DNA of 64,000 bases from Oscillospiraceae bacterium (GCA_021202845.1 JAJQCF010000007.1:22847-86846), one strand, 5' to 3'; shown: positions 43,013 to 52,140, counted from the stretch's first letter. Program-made: numbers and translations. Notes: a model not told the origin generated them from the letters alone.

Positions 43013-44839
43013 TTATCCGTCCTTTTTCTCGTCAGTTTGGTGAAAGTGGTCGTACACGGACTTGGCCGCGTTCGCGGGTATCACCGCCGCCAGCTCCTGC
43101 ACGGAGGCGGATTTTATGGCCTTTATCGTCTTGAAGTGTTTTAAAAGCTCACTGCGCCGTTTCTCTCCAATGCCGGGTATGGCGTCCAGCGCGGAGCCGA
43201 TGGCTGCCGAACGCAGAGAGCGGTGGTACTCGATGGCGAAACGGTGCGTCTCCTCCTGTATGGTGCCGATGAAGGAGAACACGGCCTGATTGCCGACAAT
43301 GGCCGTCTCCGCTCCCGCGGAGTTAATGAGCGCGCGTGTGCGGTGGCGGTCGTCCTTGACCATACCGAAAACCGGCAGCGTAAGCCCCAGCTCTCCCAAT
43401 GCGCGCTCCGCGGCCGCGGCGTGGGTGTCCCCGCCGTCTATCAGCAGCAGGTCGGGAACCTCCTCGAAGCCCTCCGCGCCCTCAATACAGCGGGCATAGC
43501 GGCGCGATACTGCCTCGAACATACTGGCGTAGTCGTCCTGTCCCTCGACAGTGCGTATTTTGAAGCGCTTGTAGTCGCGCTTCAGCGGCCTGCCGCCGAC
43601 AAAAACCGTCATGGCCGCCACAACGCCGAATGAGCCGGTGTTGGAAACGTCGAACGCCTCGATTCTGTTAGGCAGCGTCGGCAGCGCGAGTGTTCTTTGC
43701 AGCCACTCAAGAGTTTTTGAGCGGCGCTGAGCCGCGGTGGTGGCGCGCAGCGACTCCTCGCGCGCGTTCACCTGTGCCGCCTCGGAAAATTTCCGCCTGT
43801 CGCCGCGCTGGGGGACTTCAATGGCAACGGCGTGGCCGCTGGCCTCGCTTATGAGCTGTTCCAGCTCTCGCGCGCCCTCCGGCTCAAAGGGGCAGAGTAT
43901 TGTCTTTGCCGCCGTGCCGCGCGCGCCGTAGAAGCGGCTCAGCAGCGCACCCAGAGCCTCGGCGTCCGGCTCTATCGGCTCTTCCATAAGCGAAAAGTCC
44001 TTGTCCGCCAAGCTGCCGCCGGAGTAGTGCAGCACGGAAAAGCAGGTCTTGGCCCCGCGGAAGAAGCCTACGGCGTCCGTGTCCGCGCGGTTGAGCGCAA
44101 TGACAAGTTGCTTCTCGCCAAGGCGCTCCACGGCGCGCAGCCGGTCGCGGTAGTCCGCCGCCAGCTCGAAGCGCAGCTCCTCCGCCGCGCGCTGCATTTT
44201 TTCCGTCAGCTCCGTTTTCAGCTCGTCCGCCTTGCCGGAGAGTATCAGCTCCGCCTGCGCAATGCGCGAGCGGTAGTCCTCCGCCGCGGCCTCCGGCAGG
44301 CACCAGCCGCGGCAGAGCCCCATGTGCTTGTTCAGGCACGGACGCTCGCGGCCGATGTCGCGCGGGAACTTTTTGCCGCAGGTGGGCAGAAAAAGCGTTT
44401 TGGAGATAGCGTCGATTATCTCGAACGTCGTGCCGCGGCTGCCGAAGGGGCCGAAATATTTTGCCCCGTCGGACGCCGTTTTGTTCACCACGGAGAATGT
44501 GGGGTACTCCGCGGCGGTGTCAAGGCGTATAAACGGGTAGCCCTTGTCGTCGCGCAGCAGAATATTGTAGTGCGGATGGTGGCGCTTTATGAGCGAGTTT
44601 TCCAGCACGAGCGCTTCAAACTCCGACGAGGCGACGATTACGTCAAAGTCCGCAACCTTGTCCGCCATAGCCTGTACCTTCGGCAGATGCTCGCCGCGGA
44701 AGTAGCTCGTGACGCGGTTTTTCAAACGCTTGGCCTTGCCCACGTATATGACCTCGCCGCGCGAGTTTTTCATTATATATACGCCCGGCAGCAGCGGCAG
44801 GGCGTTGGCCTTTTCCCTGAGCTGTTCAATTATGCCCAT
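43013..44839 (-). CDS. uvrC: UvrABC excinuclease subunit C
   Basis: Makes both incisions in nucleotide excision repair; 608 residues. GIY-YIG nuclease at ~12-95 (GVYIMKNSRGEVIYVGKAK), UVR motif at ~200-235, RNase H-like nuclease with FDVSNTGS and LLIDGGDTH, and C-terminal helix-hairpin-helix repeats (IPGIGEKRRSELLKHF). GGAGG precedes the ATG. First gene of uvrC-rsmD-coaD-coiled coil. Confidence 0.97.
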   Translation of the reverse strand: MGIIEQLREKANALPLLPGVYIMKNSRGEVIYVGKAKRLKNRVTSYFRGEHLPKVQAMADKVADFDVIVASSEFEALVLENSLIKRHHPHYNILLRDDKGYPFIRLDTAAEYPTFSVVNKTASDGAKYFGPFGSRGTTFEIIDAISKTLFLPTCGKKFPRDIGRERPCLNKHMGLCRGWCLPEAAAEDYRSRIAQAELILSGKADELKTELTEKMQRAAEELRFELAADYRDRLRAVERLGEKQLVIALNRADTDAVGFFRGAKTCFSVLHYSGGSLADKDFSLMEEPIEPDAEALGALLSRFYGARGTAAKTILCPFEPEGARELEQLISEASGHAVAIEVPQRGDRRKFSEAAQVNAREESLRATTAAQRRSKTLEWLQRTLALPTLPNRIEAFDVSNTGSFGVVAAMTVFVGGRPLKRDYKRFKIRTVEGQDDYASMFEAVSRRYARCIEGAEGFEEVPDLLLIDGGDTHAAAAERALGELGLTLPVFGMVKDDRHRTRALINSAGAETAIVGNQAVFSFIGTIQEETHRFAIEYHRSLRSAAIGSALDAIPGIGEKRRSELLKHFKTIKAIKSASVQELAAVIPANAAKSVYDHFHQTDEKKDG

Positions 44840-44891
44840 GCCGCGTTCGCCTCCGTCCGCGCGCCGGCTTAGCGGCGCTTGTCAATACAGC

Positions 44892-44924
44892 AAAAATTGG
44901 GACGTGTATGGAGATACACGCCCC
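44892..44924 (-). terminator. Terminator after the HPr gene
   Basis: GGG-A-CGTGTAT with ATACACG-C-CCC (44899-44909 with 44914-44924) forms a tight hairpin with a GGAG loop; on the minus strand it is followed by AATTTTTG. Confidence 0.75.
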
Positions 44925-44944
44925 GCAGATTTTATGTTGAAGAA

Positions 44945-45211
44945 TTATTCGGCAAACTGATTGTTTACGAGGTCTGCCAGCGTGTCTACGGCCTTTTCCT
45001 CGTCAACGCCGTCGGCGATGATGTTGATGGTAGTACCGCAGACAATACCGAGGGACAGGACACCGAGCAGGCTCTTTGCATTCACCTTGCGGTCGTCCTC
45101 CTTTTCTACCCATATGCTGCATTTGAATTCGTTAGCCTTCTGGATGAAGAAGGTGGCAGGTCTTGCATGGAGGCCCACCTGATTGTTGACTGTAACGGAT
45201 TTAGTTACCAT
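44945..45211 (-). CDS. HPr-family phosphocarrier protein
   Basis: Phosphotransfer protein of the sugar PTS, 88 residues. His15 in GLHARPA is the EI-dependent site and Ser47 in NAKSLLGVLSLG matches the regulatory serine (one-residue shift from Ser46). Keeping His15 separates it from Crh. The ATG at 45211 follows AGGAG; the longer upstream frame is not used. It is monocistronic with its own promoter and terminator; no EI gene is nearby. Confidence 0.93.
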   Translation of the reverse strand: MVTKSVTVNNQVGLHARPATFFIQKANEFKCSIWVEKEDDRKVNAKSLLGVLSLGIVCGTTINIIADGVDEEKAVDTLADLVNNQFAE

Positions 45212-45275
45212 GTCTGCCACTCCTAAGATATGTTTGTTTAAGGTAATAATAGCAATGCGCTTGTTCCCTGTATAT

Positions 45276-45304
45276 AGTTTAGTCCATTTGCGCTGATTTT
45301 GCAA
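45276..45304 (-). promoter_or_regulatory. SigA-type promoter of the HPr gene
   Basis: On the minus strand TTGCAA (45299-45304), 17-base spacer, TAAACT (45276-45281), ~60 bases before the start codon. Confidence 0.65.
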
Positions 45305-45401
45305 GATAATTTTTGACTAAATCGCAAAAAATTTATTAAACCTGCTTTCGGCGCGAAAATGCGAAAAAATTGTGTGTGCGAACGCTTGGTTTTGGGCTGG
45401 G

Positions 45402-45441
45402 AAAAATGAACGGAGGCTCCTCCGAAACGCGGGAGCCTCCG
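45402..45441 (-). terminator. Terminator after the desulfurase-like gene
   Basis: CGGAGGCTCC and GGAGCCTCCG (45411-45420 with 45432-45441) pair perfectly; on the minus strand TTCATTTTT follows. Confidence 0.85.
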
Positions 45442-45457
45442 CTTGGCGCGCCACCCT

Positions 45458-46573
45458 TCACACGCAGGAGCTTACAACGGCCTTGGTTATGCGGGCTGCT
45501 TTGGCGGCTTCGGCGGGGGAGAGGAGGGACGAGAAGCTGAAGCGCACGGTGCCGGTTACCAGTGTTCCGGCGGTGGAGTGAGCCAGCGGCGCGCAGTGCA
45601 GTCCCGCCCGCACGGCGATTCCCGCCTTGCCCAACTTTTCGCCGACAAGGTTCACGTCTGCGCCGTGCGGCAGCATGGACAAAACCGCGGCCTGCGGCTC
45701 GCCGCGGAAGAGCGTCACGCCGTCGGCACCCTGCAGCTCGCAGCAGAACGTCTCCATCAGCGCGGCCTCGCGCCGCCTTACCTCCGGCAGACCGAGTTTC
45801 AGCAAAAACGCGGCGGAGGCGGCGAGCCCCGCTATCCCGGGGACGTTGTGCGTTCCGGCCTCGAGGCGGTCGGGCAGGAAGTCCGGCATTTCGCTGCTGC
45901 GGCTGTTGGAGCCGGTGCCGCCGTACATAAGCGGTTCGGCGCTGTTTTTGCAAATCAGCACGCCCGTACCCTGCGGACCCATCAGCCCCTTGTGCCCGGG
46001 CATGGCTATGAAGTCGGCTCCCAGCGCCTCAAAGTCGATGTCCAGCGCTCCCGCGGACTGGGAGGCGTCTATCGTCAGCGGCTTCCCGCTCTCGCGGCAG
46101 AGCGCGGCGCACTCCTCGAGCGGCAGAACGCAGCCGAACACGTTGGAGACGTGGCAGAGCACCGCGCTGTCGGCTTGCTTCAGCTTGCGGGCAAAGCAGT
46201 CTAAAAACGCCTCGGTGTCGAACAGCGGCGTGTCCGCAACCAATGTCTCCGCGCCGAGGGCGTGCAGCGGCCGCGTGACCGCGTTGTGTTCCCAGCCGGA
46301 TATGAGAACGCGCCGCCCCGCTTTTATCTGCGTGTTTATGGCAATGTTCAGGCCGTGCGTGGCGTTCGTTGTGAACACGATATTTTCCGGATTTTTCACG
46401 TTAAACAGCCGCGCGAGCGTTTCGCGGCAGTCGTAGCATATTTCCGCGGCTCTCTCCGCGGCGGGGTGGGAGCCGCGCCCGGGGCTGGCCGCCGTGCTCA
46501 TGGCGGCAATAACGGCCTGACGGACGCAGGCGGGTTTTAAAAGGCTCGTTGCGGCAGAGTCAAGGTAAATCAT
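45458..46573 (-). CDS. Class V aminotransferase, cysteine desulfurase family
   Basis: PLP enzyme of 371 residues. Lys195 in MPGHKGLMGPQGTG binds PLP, TNATHGLN and TIDASQSAGA are cofactor contacts, and a Cys in AGLHCAPLAH is in the place of the desulfurase nucleophile. It overlaps by 4 bases a DUF3343 (Se/S carrier-like) gene. That pairing is seen in Clostridia near selenium or sulfur-transfer genes, but no selD is present here. Likely supplies sulfur or selenium from cysteine/selenocysteine to its partner. Confidence 0.85.
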   Translation of the reverse strand: MIYLDSAATSLLKPACVRQAVIAAMSTAASPGRGSHPAAERAAEICYDCRETLARLFNVKNPENIVFTTNATHGLNIAINTQIKAGRRVLISGWEHNAVTRPLHALGAETLVADTPLFDTEAFLDCFARKLKQADSAVLCHVSNVFGCVLPLEECAALCRESGKPLTIDASQSAGALDIDFEALGADFIAMPGHKGLMGPQGTGVLICKNSAEPLMYGGTGSNSRSSEMPDFLPDRLEAGTHNVPGIAGLAASAAFLLKLGLPEVRRREAALMETFCCELQGADGVTLFRGEPQAAVLSMLPHGADVNLVGEKLGKAGIAVRAGLHCAPLAHSTAGTLVTGTVRFSFSSLLSPAEAAKAARITKAVVSSCV

Positions 46574-46827
46574 AGCTTAATCTCCGCCGCGCTGCCGTCG
46601 TCGTATATCACATATATTTTCCCGACGGCTATGCCGTTGGCGCGCACCAGCTCCAGCGCCTCGCGCCGCTTGCGCCACGCTGCTTTCACGCCCTGCGAGC
46701 AGCCCTCCGGCGAAACGCCCATCGGCGAACGCGACACGGAGGCGTAGATGCCGTGCTTTTCCAGCACCCGCGCCGCCCGCTGCGCATACGTGAGCGAGCG
46801 GCACATGATGAAGATATACTGTTCCAA
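46570..46827 (-). CDS. DUF3343 putative Se/S carrier protein
   Basis: Small protein of ~85 residues (PF11823 type), with YIFIMCRSLTYAQRAARVLEK and a C-terminal GVSPEGCSQGVK segment holding a conserved Cys that could carry sulfur or selenium. The TTG at 46827 is chosen because GGAG precedes it by 9 bases and it gives the family N-terminus. Translation is coupled to the desulfurase-like gene. Confidence 0.75.
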   Translation of the reverse strand: MEQYIFIMCRSLTYAQRAARVLEKHGIYASVSRSPMGVSPEGCSQGVKAAWRKRREALELVRANGIAVGKIYVIYDDGSAAEIKL

Positions 46828-46840
46828 TGTTCTCAACTCC

Positions 46841-46882
46841 AAAAACAAAGCACAGCCCCCGCGTTTCGCGGCGCTATGCTTT
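46841..46882 (-). terminator. Terminator of the ispD-ispF operon
   Basis: AAAGCACAGC with GCTATGCTTT plus an inner CCGCG/CGCGG helix; on the minus strand GTTTTTGG follows. It lies right before the DUF3343 start. Confidence 0.75.
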
Positions 46883-46924
46883 GGTACAGACTACGCTATT
46901 CTATGCTTTTGGGTTGACATTTGG

Positions 46925-47410
46925 TCATCGGCGACAGATGAGCGCCACGGCGTGTGCGGCAATGCCTAAGCCTTGGCCGGTGAAGCCCAGCCCCTCCTCC
47001 GTGGTGGCCTTGACGTTGACGCGGGAGACATCTACACTGAGCGCGGATGCTATGTTTTCGCGCATTTTGAGTATATGCGGAGCCATTTTCGGCCGCTGGG
47101 CGAGAATGGTAGCGTCTATATTGCCAATCTCGAACCGCTTCTGCGCGAGCCTTGCGCCAACCTGCGTCAGCAGCACGAGGCTGTCCGCGCCGGCGTAGTC
47201 GGGGTCGGTGTCGGGGAAGAGATGACCTATATCCGGCTCGCCCGCCGCGCCCAAGAGCGCGTCCATTACGGCGTGTACGAGCACGTCGGCGTCGGAGTGG
47301 CCGTCCAGTCCTTTCTCAAACGGAATATCCACGCCGCCTATAATAAGCCTGCGCCCCTCGGCAAGACGGTGAACGTCATAGCCGTGGCCTATTCTGTATT
47401 CCGGCGTCAT
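46925..47410 (-). CDS. ispF: 2-C-methyl-D-erythritol 2,4-cyclodiphosphate synthase
   Basis: MEP-pathway enzyme of 161 residues. [11 protein letters not shown] with the metal-binding DVH, the [17 protein letters not shown] signature, and the C-terminal [22 protein letters not shown] are clear. The start overlaps ispD by 4 bases. Confidence 0.97.
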   Translation of the reverse strand: MTPEYRIGHGYDVHRLAEGRRLIIGGVDIPFEKGLDGHSDADVLVHAVMDALLGAAGEPDIGHLFPDTDPDYAGADSLVLLTQVGARLAQKRFEIGNIDATILAQRPKMAPHILKMRENIASALSVDVSRVNVKATTEEGLGFTGQGLGIAAHAVALICRR

Positions 47411-48123
47411 ATTTCCTTTGCCTCCCTGAGCTTCAAGATTGCGTCCGCGGTTAAAAAGTCGAGCGGAGTTGTCAGTTTGATGTTTTCGCGGCTGCCCTGC
47501 GTCAGGCGAACTCTTACGCCCATTGCCTCTGCCGCCGAGCAGTCGTCCGTGCAGGGCGTGCCGTCGCTGACCGCCTTGGTGAGCGCGGCTTTGATGAGGT
47601 CGGCGTCAAAGCACTGCGGCGTCTGCACGGCAAAGAGCGCGGAGCGGTCGGGCGTTTCCGCAACAAACTTGTCCTCGGCGCGCTTGATAGTGTCGTTCAC
47701 GGGCACGGCGGGAGCCGCGGCGGTGAACCTTATGGCACCGTTGACGGCAGCGGAGATTATGTCCTCCGTTACCAGCGGTCTCGCGCCGTCGTGTATGCAG
47801 ATGATTTTGGCGCGCGAGTCCGTTTCGCAGGCGCCGATGAGTGAGGACTTCATGCGCTCGTCGCCGCCGATGACGGCTTTTTTGCACTTGCTGATGCCGT
47901 AATCCACGCAAATTTTCGAGTAGCTTTGCAGGTGCTCCGCCGAGGTCACGAGAACAATTTCGTCAATAACGGCGCTGTTTTCAAAAGCGAGCAGCGTCCG
48001 CGCCAGCACAGGCATACCCGCCAGCACAGCGGAGAGCTTGTCCATACCCATTCTCGACGACGCCCCCGCAGCCACAATAACCGCCGAAACAAACGGCCGC
48101 AAGGGAGAGGGATTTATTTTCAT
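47407..48123 (-). CDS. ispD: 2-C-methyl-D-erythritol 4-phosphate cytidylyltransferase
   Basis: MEP-pathway enzyme, ~238 residues. The CTP-binding [24 protein letters not shown] and AVQTPQCFD motifs are present. ATG at 48123 with GGGTGAT before it is preferred over the GTG 12 bases upstream. Together with ispF it carries out two steps of isoprenoid precursor synthesis. Confidence 0.96.
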   Translation of the reverse strand: MKINPSPLRPFVSAVIVAAGASSRMGMDKLSAVLAGMPVLARTLLAFENSAVIDEIVLVTSAEHLQSYSKICVDYGISKCKKAVIGGDERMKSSLIGACETDSRAKIICIHDGARPLVTEDIISAAVNGAIRFTAAAPAVPVNDTIKRAEDKFVAETPDRSALFAVQTPQCFDADLIKAALTKAVSDGTPCTDDCSAAEAMGVRVRLTQGSRENIKLTTPLDFLTADAILKLREAKEI

Positions 48124-48151
48124 GTTATCACCCACTTGACGTTTTTAAGAT

Positions 48152-48180
48152 ATTATACACGGGAGACGGGAATTTGGCAA
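48152..48180 (-). promoter_or_regulatory. SigA-type promoter of ispD-ispF
   Basis: On the minus strand TTGCCA (48175-48180), 17-base spacer, perfect TATAAT (48152-48157). Confidence 0.85.
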
Positions 48181-48290
48181 CTATTGAATTTATAAACTAC
48201 GGAAAGCGATTGAAAGCAACACGCAAAACTGAGCGCAAAAATTTTTCTGCGGAATCAATAATTTTTATCTGTACAAATGAAGCGCTTTGG

Positions 48291-48299
48291 TGTTATAAT
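48291..48299 (+). promoter_or_regulatory. Extended -10 promoter of the MFS gene
   Basis: TG-T-TATAAT (48291-48299 region; the -10 is 48294-48299) with only a weak -35 (GTACAA). The untranslated leader would be ~63 bases. Confidence 0.6.
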
Positions 48300-48368
48300 C
48301 AATTCAAGTTATTATCTCTATCATCTCTGCCACCGTATCGGCGCGGCGTGGGGACGGGAGGGTGCTTT

Positions 48369-49598
48369 TTGAAGAAACAGAACCCGTGGATACCTATTGC
48401 TGCTTGCCTTGTTGTTCAGCTGTGCGTGGGCATACTTTACCTTTGGAGCGCTTTCAAGGGCAACATTGTCGCGGCTTACGGCTGGAGCGCCGGGGCGGCG
48501 AATATGGTGTCGTCTTACATGATATTGGCGTTCGTGTTCGGCAACCTTATCGGCGGCGTTATAAACGACCGGCGGGGGCCGAGGCTGACGTGCCTGCTCG
48601 GCGTAGCGCTGTTCGCGCTGGGCATCGGGCTGACCGCGTTCGTGACCTCGGCGGGGCTTTTCTACCTGACGTATGCCGTTATGGCGGGGCTCGGCTCGGG
48701 CTTTGCTTACGGCGCGTGCATTTCCGCCATACAGAAGTGGCTGCCGCACCGCCGCGGGCTGGCCTCGGGGCTGGCGTGCTCGGCGTTCGGGCTTTCCACC
48801 GTTGTCTTTACTCCGGTGTCGGACGCGCTGATGAACCTCAACCGCGGCGCGGACGGCATTGTGAGCTTCACGCCCGTTTTTCTGACGCTGGCGATTGTGT
48901 TCGCCGTGCTGGGGCTGGCGGCGGCCGCGTTCATTTCTCTGCCGAGCGAGGACTACCTGCGCTCGCTGAACCTGCCGCAGACCGCGGCGGGCGGCGGGGA
49001 GGACTGCACTCTGCGGCAGTGCGTGCGCAAGCCTACGTTCTGGGCGCTGTTTTTCTCAATATTTTTCATCAACGGCACATGGAACCTGAGCGTGCCGCTG
49101 ATTAAGGACCTCGGCATGGAACGCGGGCTGACAGAGGCCGCCGCCATTGCCTGCGTCTCGTTCACCGGCATAACAAACGCCCTCGGCAGACTGATAATGG
49201 CCTCGCTCTCGGACAAAATTGGCCGCGCCAACACGCTGTACGTGCTGAGCGGCATCACGTTCGCCGGCGCCGTTTTGATGACGTTTATCACGGGCTGCGG
49301 CTACTTTGTCACCATTGCGCTCATCGCCTTTGCCTACGGCGGTCCCTCGGCGCTGAACGCCGCGCTCTGCACGGATTTGTTCGGCGCGCGCAATTCCGGC
49401 ACGAACTACGGCGTTGCCATGCTGGCGCTGGGCTTTTCCTCAATTTTCTTCAACTGGATATCCGGCAGCATACTCCACGCAACCGTGGAGAACGTGACCT
49501 CCACATTCATCATGGGCGCAGTCACGTCCGTGATTCCCGTGTTCCTGATGATTTACATCAGCCGCTGCCTCGCCGGACGCGCCGTTAAGAGCAAATAG
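48369..49598 (+). CDS. MFS transporter, OFA (oxalate/formate antiporter-like) family
   Basis: Twelve-helix major facilitator of ~409 residues. NPWIPIAACLVVQLCVGILYLWSAF and the GSGFAYGACISAIQKWLPHRRG segment are characteristic of OFA members; the loop DRRGPR is the MFS motif A. The substrate (oxalate, formate, lactate or other) cannot be told. The TTG at 48369 fits GGGAGGG; the frame is open upstream but has no site. Confidence 0.85.
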   Translation: MKKQNPWIPIAACLVVQLCVGILYLWSAFKGNIVAAYGWSAGAANMVSSYMILAFVFGNLIGGVINDRRGPRLTCLLGVALFALGIGLTAFVTSAGLFYLTYAVMAGLGSGFAYGACISAIQKWLPHRRGLASGLACSAFGLSTVVFTPVSDALMNLNRGADGIVSFTPVFLTLAIVFAVLGLAAAAFISLPSEDYLRSLNLPQTAAGGGEDCTLRQCVRKPTFWALFFSIFFINGTWNLSVPLIKDLGMERGLTEAAAIACVSFTGITNALGRLIMASLSDKIGRANTLYVLSGITFAGAVLMTFITGCGYFVTIALIAFAYGGPSALNAALCTDLFGARNSGTNYGVAMLALGFSSIFFNWISGSILHATVENVTSTFIMGAVTSVIPVFLMIYISRCLAGRAVKSK

Positions 49599-49685
49599 AG
49601 CGCGTTTATGCGCCTGAGCGGCGCGGAAAGCCATGATATTTTTCACATTCCTCGGCAATTTTTTAATAAAGTTCATAAATTCATC

Positions 49686-49714
49686 TTGAAAAATGGAATT
49701 CGATATAGTACAAT
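49686..49714 (+). promoter_or_regulatory. SigA-type promoter of ftsZ
   Basis: TTGAAA (49686-49691), 17-base spacer, TACAAT (49709-49714). It gives a ~125-base leader containing a small GGCAG/CTGCC hairpin. Confidence 0.75.
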
Positions 49715-49847
49715 AGGGAATGATATGTTAGCTCCTGCTATATGGCAGGCGGCTGCCGTACCCTGAAAATCGCACCGAAAATTGCAAAAATATTATAAAT
49801 AAACATAAGAAATAAACAGTACAATATACAGGGGGATGAAATTTAAC

Positions 49848-50960
49848 ATGGCATTTGTTCCTGAAACCGGACCCGAAAATGTTGTGACGATAAAGGTCAT
49901 CGGCGTTGGCGGCGCCGGAAATAATGTTGTGAACCGCATGGTCAGCTCCGGCACAAAGGGCGTGGAGTTCATCGCGGTCAATACCGACAAGCAGGCGCTG
50001 GCAATCTCCAACGCTGACCAGAAAATTCAGATAGGCGAAAAGCTGACCCACGGTCAGGGCGCCGGCTCCGACCCCGACGTCGGCAAGCGCTCCGCGGAGG
50101 AGAGCCGCAACAACATCGCCAAGAGCCTTGAGGACGCCGACATGGTGTTCATAACCGCAGGCATGGGCGGCGGCACCGGCACGGGCGCGGCTCCCACCGT
50201 TGCGGACATTGCCCGCGAGAGCGGTGTGCTGACAGTCGCCGTTGTTACCAAGCCTTTCTCCTTTGAAGGCCGCCGCCGCATGGAGCAGGCCAAGCGCGGC
50301 ATAAACGAGCTGCTGGGCAAGGTTGACAGCCTTTTGATAATCCCCAACGACCGCCTCAAGTACGCCACCGACCAAAAGGTCACGTTCGCCAATGCCTTTG
50401 AAATTGCGGACGACGTGCTGCGTCAGGCTGTTGTGTCCATATCCGACCTCATCAAGAACACCGGCTTCATCAACCTCGACTTTGCCGATGTCACCGCCGT
50501 TATGAAGAACGCGGGCTACGCGCACATGGGCGTGGGACGCGCCGCCGGCAAGGGCAAGGCGGAGGAGGCTGCGAGAGCGGCTGTTGCCAGCCCGCTGTTG
50601 GAGACCTCCATAGACGGCGCGAAGGGTGTGCTTATAAACATCACCGGCTCCGAGGAAATGGGCCTTGACGACGTTGAGGCCGCCGCGAGCTTGGTGCAGG
50701 CCGCCGCCGACCCCGAGGCCAACATCATATTCGGCGCGACGTTCGACAATGCTATGGAGGACGAGATTCGCGTCACCGTCATCGCCACCGGCTTCGACTC
50801 CGCGCCCGGCGAGGAAGCGCCGCAGGCCAAGCCCGAGGAAAAGCCGGAGGAGCAGCTTTTCACAGCTGCTGCCGCCAAGGCTGAGGCCGAGCAGCCCGCG
50901 AAGCCCTCCGAGGACGAGGACCCGCTGGACAGCATTTTCAAAATCTTTAACAGCAAGTAA
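49848..50960 (+). CDS. ftsZ: Cell-division protein FtsZ
   Basis: Tubulin-like GTPase forming the Z ring, 370 residues. Nucleotide-binding [14 protein letters not shown], signature loop [10 protein letters not shown] from residue 107, T7-loop region [11 protein letters not shown], and a C-terminal acidic linker ending [16 protein letters not shown] at 49848 is preferred since the GGGGG site directly touches the ATG at 49836. No ftsA or murC is adjacent; it has its own promoter and faces away from the mra/mur cluster. Confidence 0.97.
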   Translation: MAFVPETGPENVVTIKVIGVGGAGNNVVNRMVSSGTKGVEFIAVNTDKQALAISNADQKIQIGEKLTHGQGAGSDPDVGKRSAEESRNNIAKSLEDADMVFITAGMGGGTGTGAAPTVADIARESGVLTVAVVTKPFSFEGRRRMEQAKRGINELLGKVDSLLIIPNDRLKYATDQKVTFANAFEIADDVLRQAVVSISDLIKNTGFINLDFADVTAVMKNAGYAHMGVGRAAGKGKAEEAARAAVASPLLETSIDGAKGVLINITGSEEMGLDDVEAAASLVQAAADPEANIIFGATFDNAMEDEIRVTVIATGFDSAPGEEAPQAKPEEKPEEQLFTAAAAKAEAEQPAKPSEDEDPLDSIFKIFNSK

Positions 50961-50980
50961 TTTGCGGTGAATATTAGCAA

Positions 50981-51020
50981 GACCGCCGCCGCTGCTGGGC
51001 AAAAAGCAGCGGCGGCGGTC
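50981..51020 (+). terminator. Perfect 16-bp GC hairpin between ftsZ and yihY
   Basis: GACCGCCGCCGCTGCT pairs with AGCAGCGGCGGCGGTC around GGGCAAAA, 20 bases after the ftsZ stop. No U-tract follows, so it may protect the ftsZ mRNA 3' end or attenuate the next gene rather than terminate by itself. Confidence 0.6.
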
Positions 51021-51054
51021 GCGCTGTCAATGACAAAAAAGGAGGGGGACACGC

Positions 51055-51879
51055 ATGACAAAACACCGCTTTGCGGCCATAGTCAGGGAGCTAATTATGA
51101 CCTACTCCAAAGCGCGGGTGTCCCGCTACAGCGCGGCGCTGGCTTACTATCTCACCCTGACGATATTCCCGCTGCTCATCTGCGTTTACGCAATGCTCAA
51201 CGCCTTTATCGACGTAGAAGATATGGTGAGCTTTCTCAACGAGTTTTTGCCGTCGGCGACAAGCGATATGCTGGCCGACTATTTGGTGTACGTCGGCTCC
51301 AACTCATCGGTGGCGATGATAACCGCGGCCGTAGCGCTGCTGCTGACCGCCGCGGCGACGGCCTTCCGCACCATACAAAACGCAATGGACCAGATAACGC
51401 ACCGCGGGCGCTTCCGCGGCGTGTTCGCAATGGCGTTTTCGTTCGTGTTCTCGCTGCTGCTGCTTGTTGTTGTCTACTTTGCCATTGTCGTTGTCGTCGC
51501 GGGCGGCTGGTTCACGCGGCTCATTGAGGAGTATATACCGCTGCTGGGCTTTGTGGACTGGTGGAGCTGGGCGAGGTTCCTGCTGCTGCTTGTGATTATG
51601 ATGCTCATATTCTGGGGGCTTTACCGCCTGACTGCGGAGCGCAGCTGCCATATGCCCATGTCCACGGGCGCGCTCGCCGCCGCGCTGGCGGAGGTTGCGC
51701 TGAGTATTGTTTTCTCGCACTTCATAAGCGTCAGCACAAGATACAGCCTTGTCTACGGCTCGCTGGCATCTGTCATGCTGATGATGCTGTGGCTGTACTT
51801 CTTCAGCAACGTGCTCATTATGGGTAATGCCGTGAATGTGGCGATTTACAATACTAAAAATATGCAAAATAACCGTTGA
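51055..51879 (+). CDS. YihY/BrkB-family membrane protein
   Basis: Integral membrane protein of 274 residues with six hydrophobic helices. RYSAALAYYLTLTIFPLLI is the family N-terminal block, and YGSLASVMLMMLWLYFFSNVLIMG the C-terminal one. Once mis-annotated as RNase BN; actual function unknown. AAAGGAGGGGG precedes the ATG. Its TGA stop is part of the -35 box of the ilv promoter. Confidence 0.85.
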   Translation: MTKHRFAAIVRELIMTYSKARVSRYSAALAYYLTLTIFPLLICVYAMLNAFIDVEDMVSFLNEFLPSATSDMLADYLVYVGSNSSVAMITAAVALLLTAAATAFRTIQNAMDQITHRGRFRGVFAMAFSFVFSLLLLVVVYFAIVVVVAGGWFTRLIEEYIPLLGFVDWWSWARFLLLLVIMMLIFWGLYRLTAERSCHMPMSTGALAAALAEVALSIVFSHFISVSTRYSLVYGSLASVMLMMLWLYFFSNVLIMGNAVNVAIYNTKNMQNNR

Positions 51880-51904
51880 CAAAGCCGAGATTAGAATATA
51901 TAAT
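51876..51904 (+). promoter_or_regulatory. Consensus SigA promoter of the ilv-leu operon
   Basis: TTGACA (51876-51881), 17-base spacer, TATAAT (51899-51904): both hexamers are perfect. A consensus promoter suggests control at a later step, in line with the attenuator below. Confidence 0.95.
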
Positions 51905-51942
51905 AAATTAAATCGTTAGAATCAGACGGAGATTTAATCAAA

Positions 51943-52041
51943 ATGAGCGCTATTGCAGTCATCAGCATACTGGCTCTACCCAGCACCGTCCTTATACGAC
52001 TTATCGTATCGGGCATCGGTGCCAAAAGCTATGCTCTGTAA
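51943..52041 (+). CDS. Branched-chain leader peptide (ilv attenuator)
   Basis: Short ORF of 32 codons in the ilvB leader, with GGAG 11 bases before its ATG. 14 residues are branched-chain: Ile 4, 7, 9, 18, 21, 25; Val 6, 16, 22; Leu 10, 12, 17, 20, 32, with a dense run VLIRLIV at 16-22. Codons CTA and GTA, apparently uncommon in neighbouring genes, are used. The peptide ends GAKSYAL before TAA. This is the hallmark of a leader whose translation senses charged Ile/Val/Leu tRNAs. It codes no known functional protein. Confidence 0.85.
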   Translation: MSAIAVISILALPSTVLIRLIVSGIGAKSYAL

Positions 52042-52140
52042 AGCAAAAGCGTTTTGAGAGGGAGCAGCTCATCTTGAACTCCAAATTATCCAAAACGACT
52101 TTCCGCCTGCGGCCATCAGCTTTTGGCCGCAGGCTTTTTT
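52021..52140 (+). promoter_or_regulatory. ilv transcription attenuator (antiterminator and terminator)
   Basis: GCCAAAAGCT at 52021-52030, inside the last codons of the leader peptide, is perfectly complementary to AGCTTTTGGC at 52118-52127, the loop and start of the 3' arm of the terminator at 52105-52140. A ribosome reaching the leader stop would cover the first segment and let the terminator form; a ribosome stalled on earlier Ile/Val/Leu codons would leave it free to pair and prevent termination. A separate helix CGTTTTG/CAAAACG (52050-52056 with 52091-52097) lies between. No T-box sequence is present. Confidence 0.8.
52105..52140 (+). terminator. Attenuator terminator before ilvB
   Basis: GCCTGCGGCC and GGCCGCAGGC form a perfect 10-bp stem followed by TTTTTTGTTTG, 58 bases before the ilvB start. 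It is a strong terminator inside a leader, hence regulatory. Confidence 0.95.
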
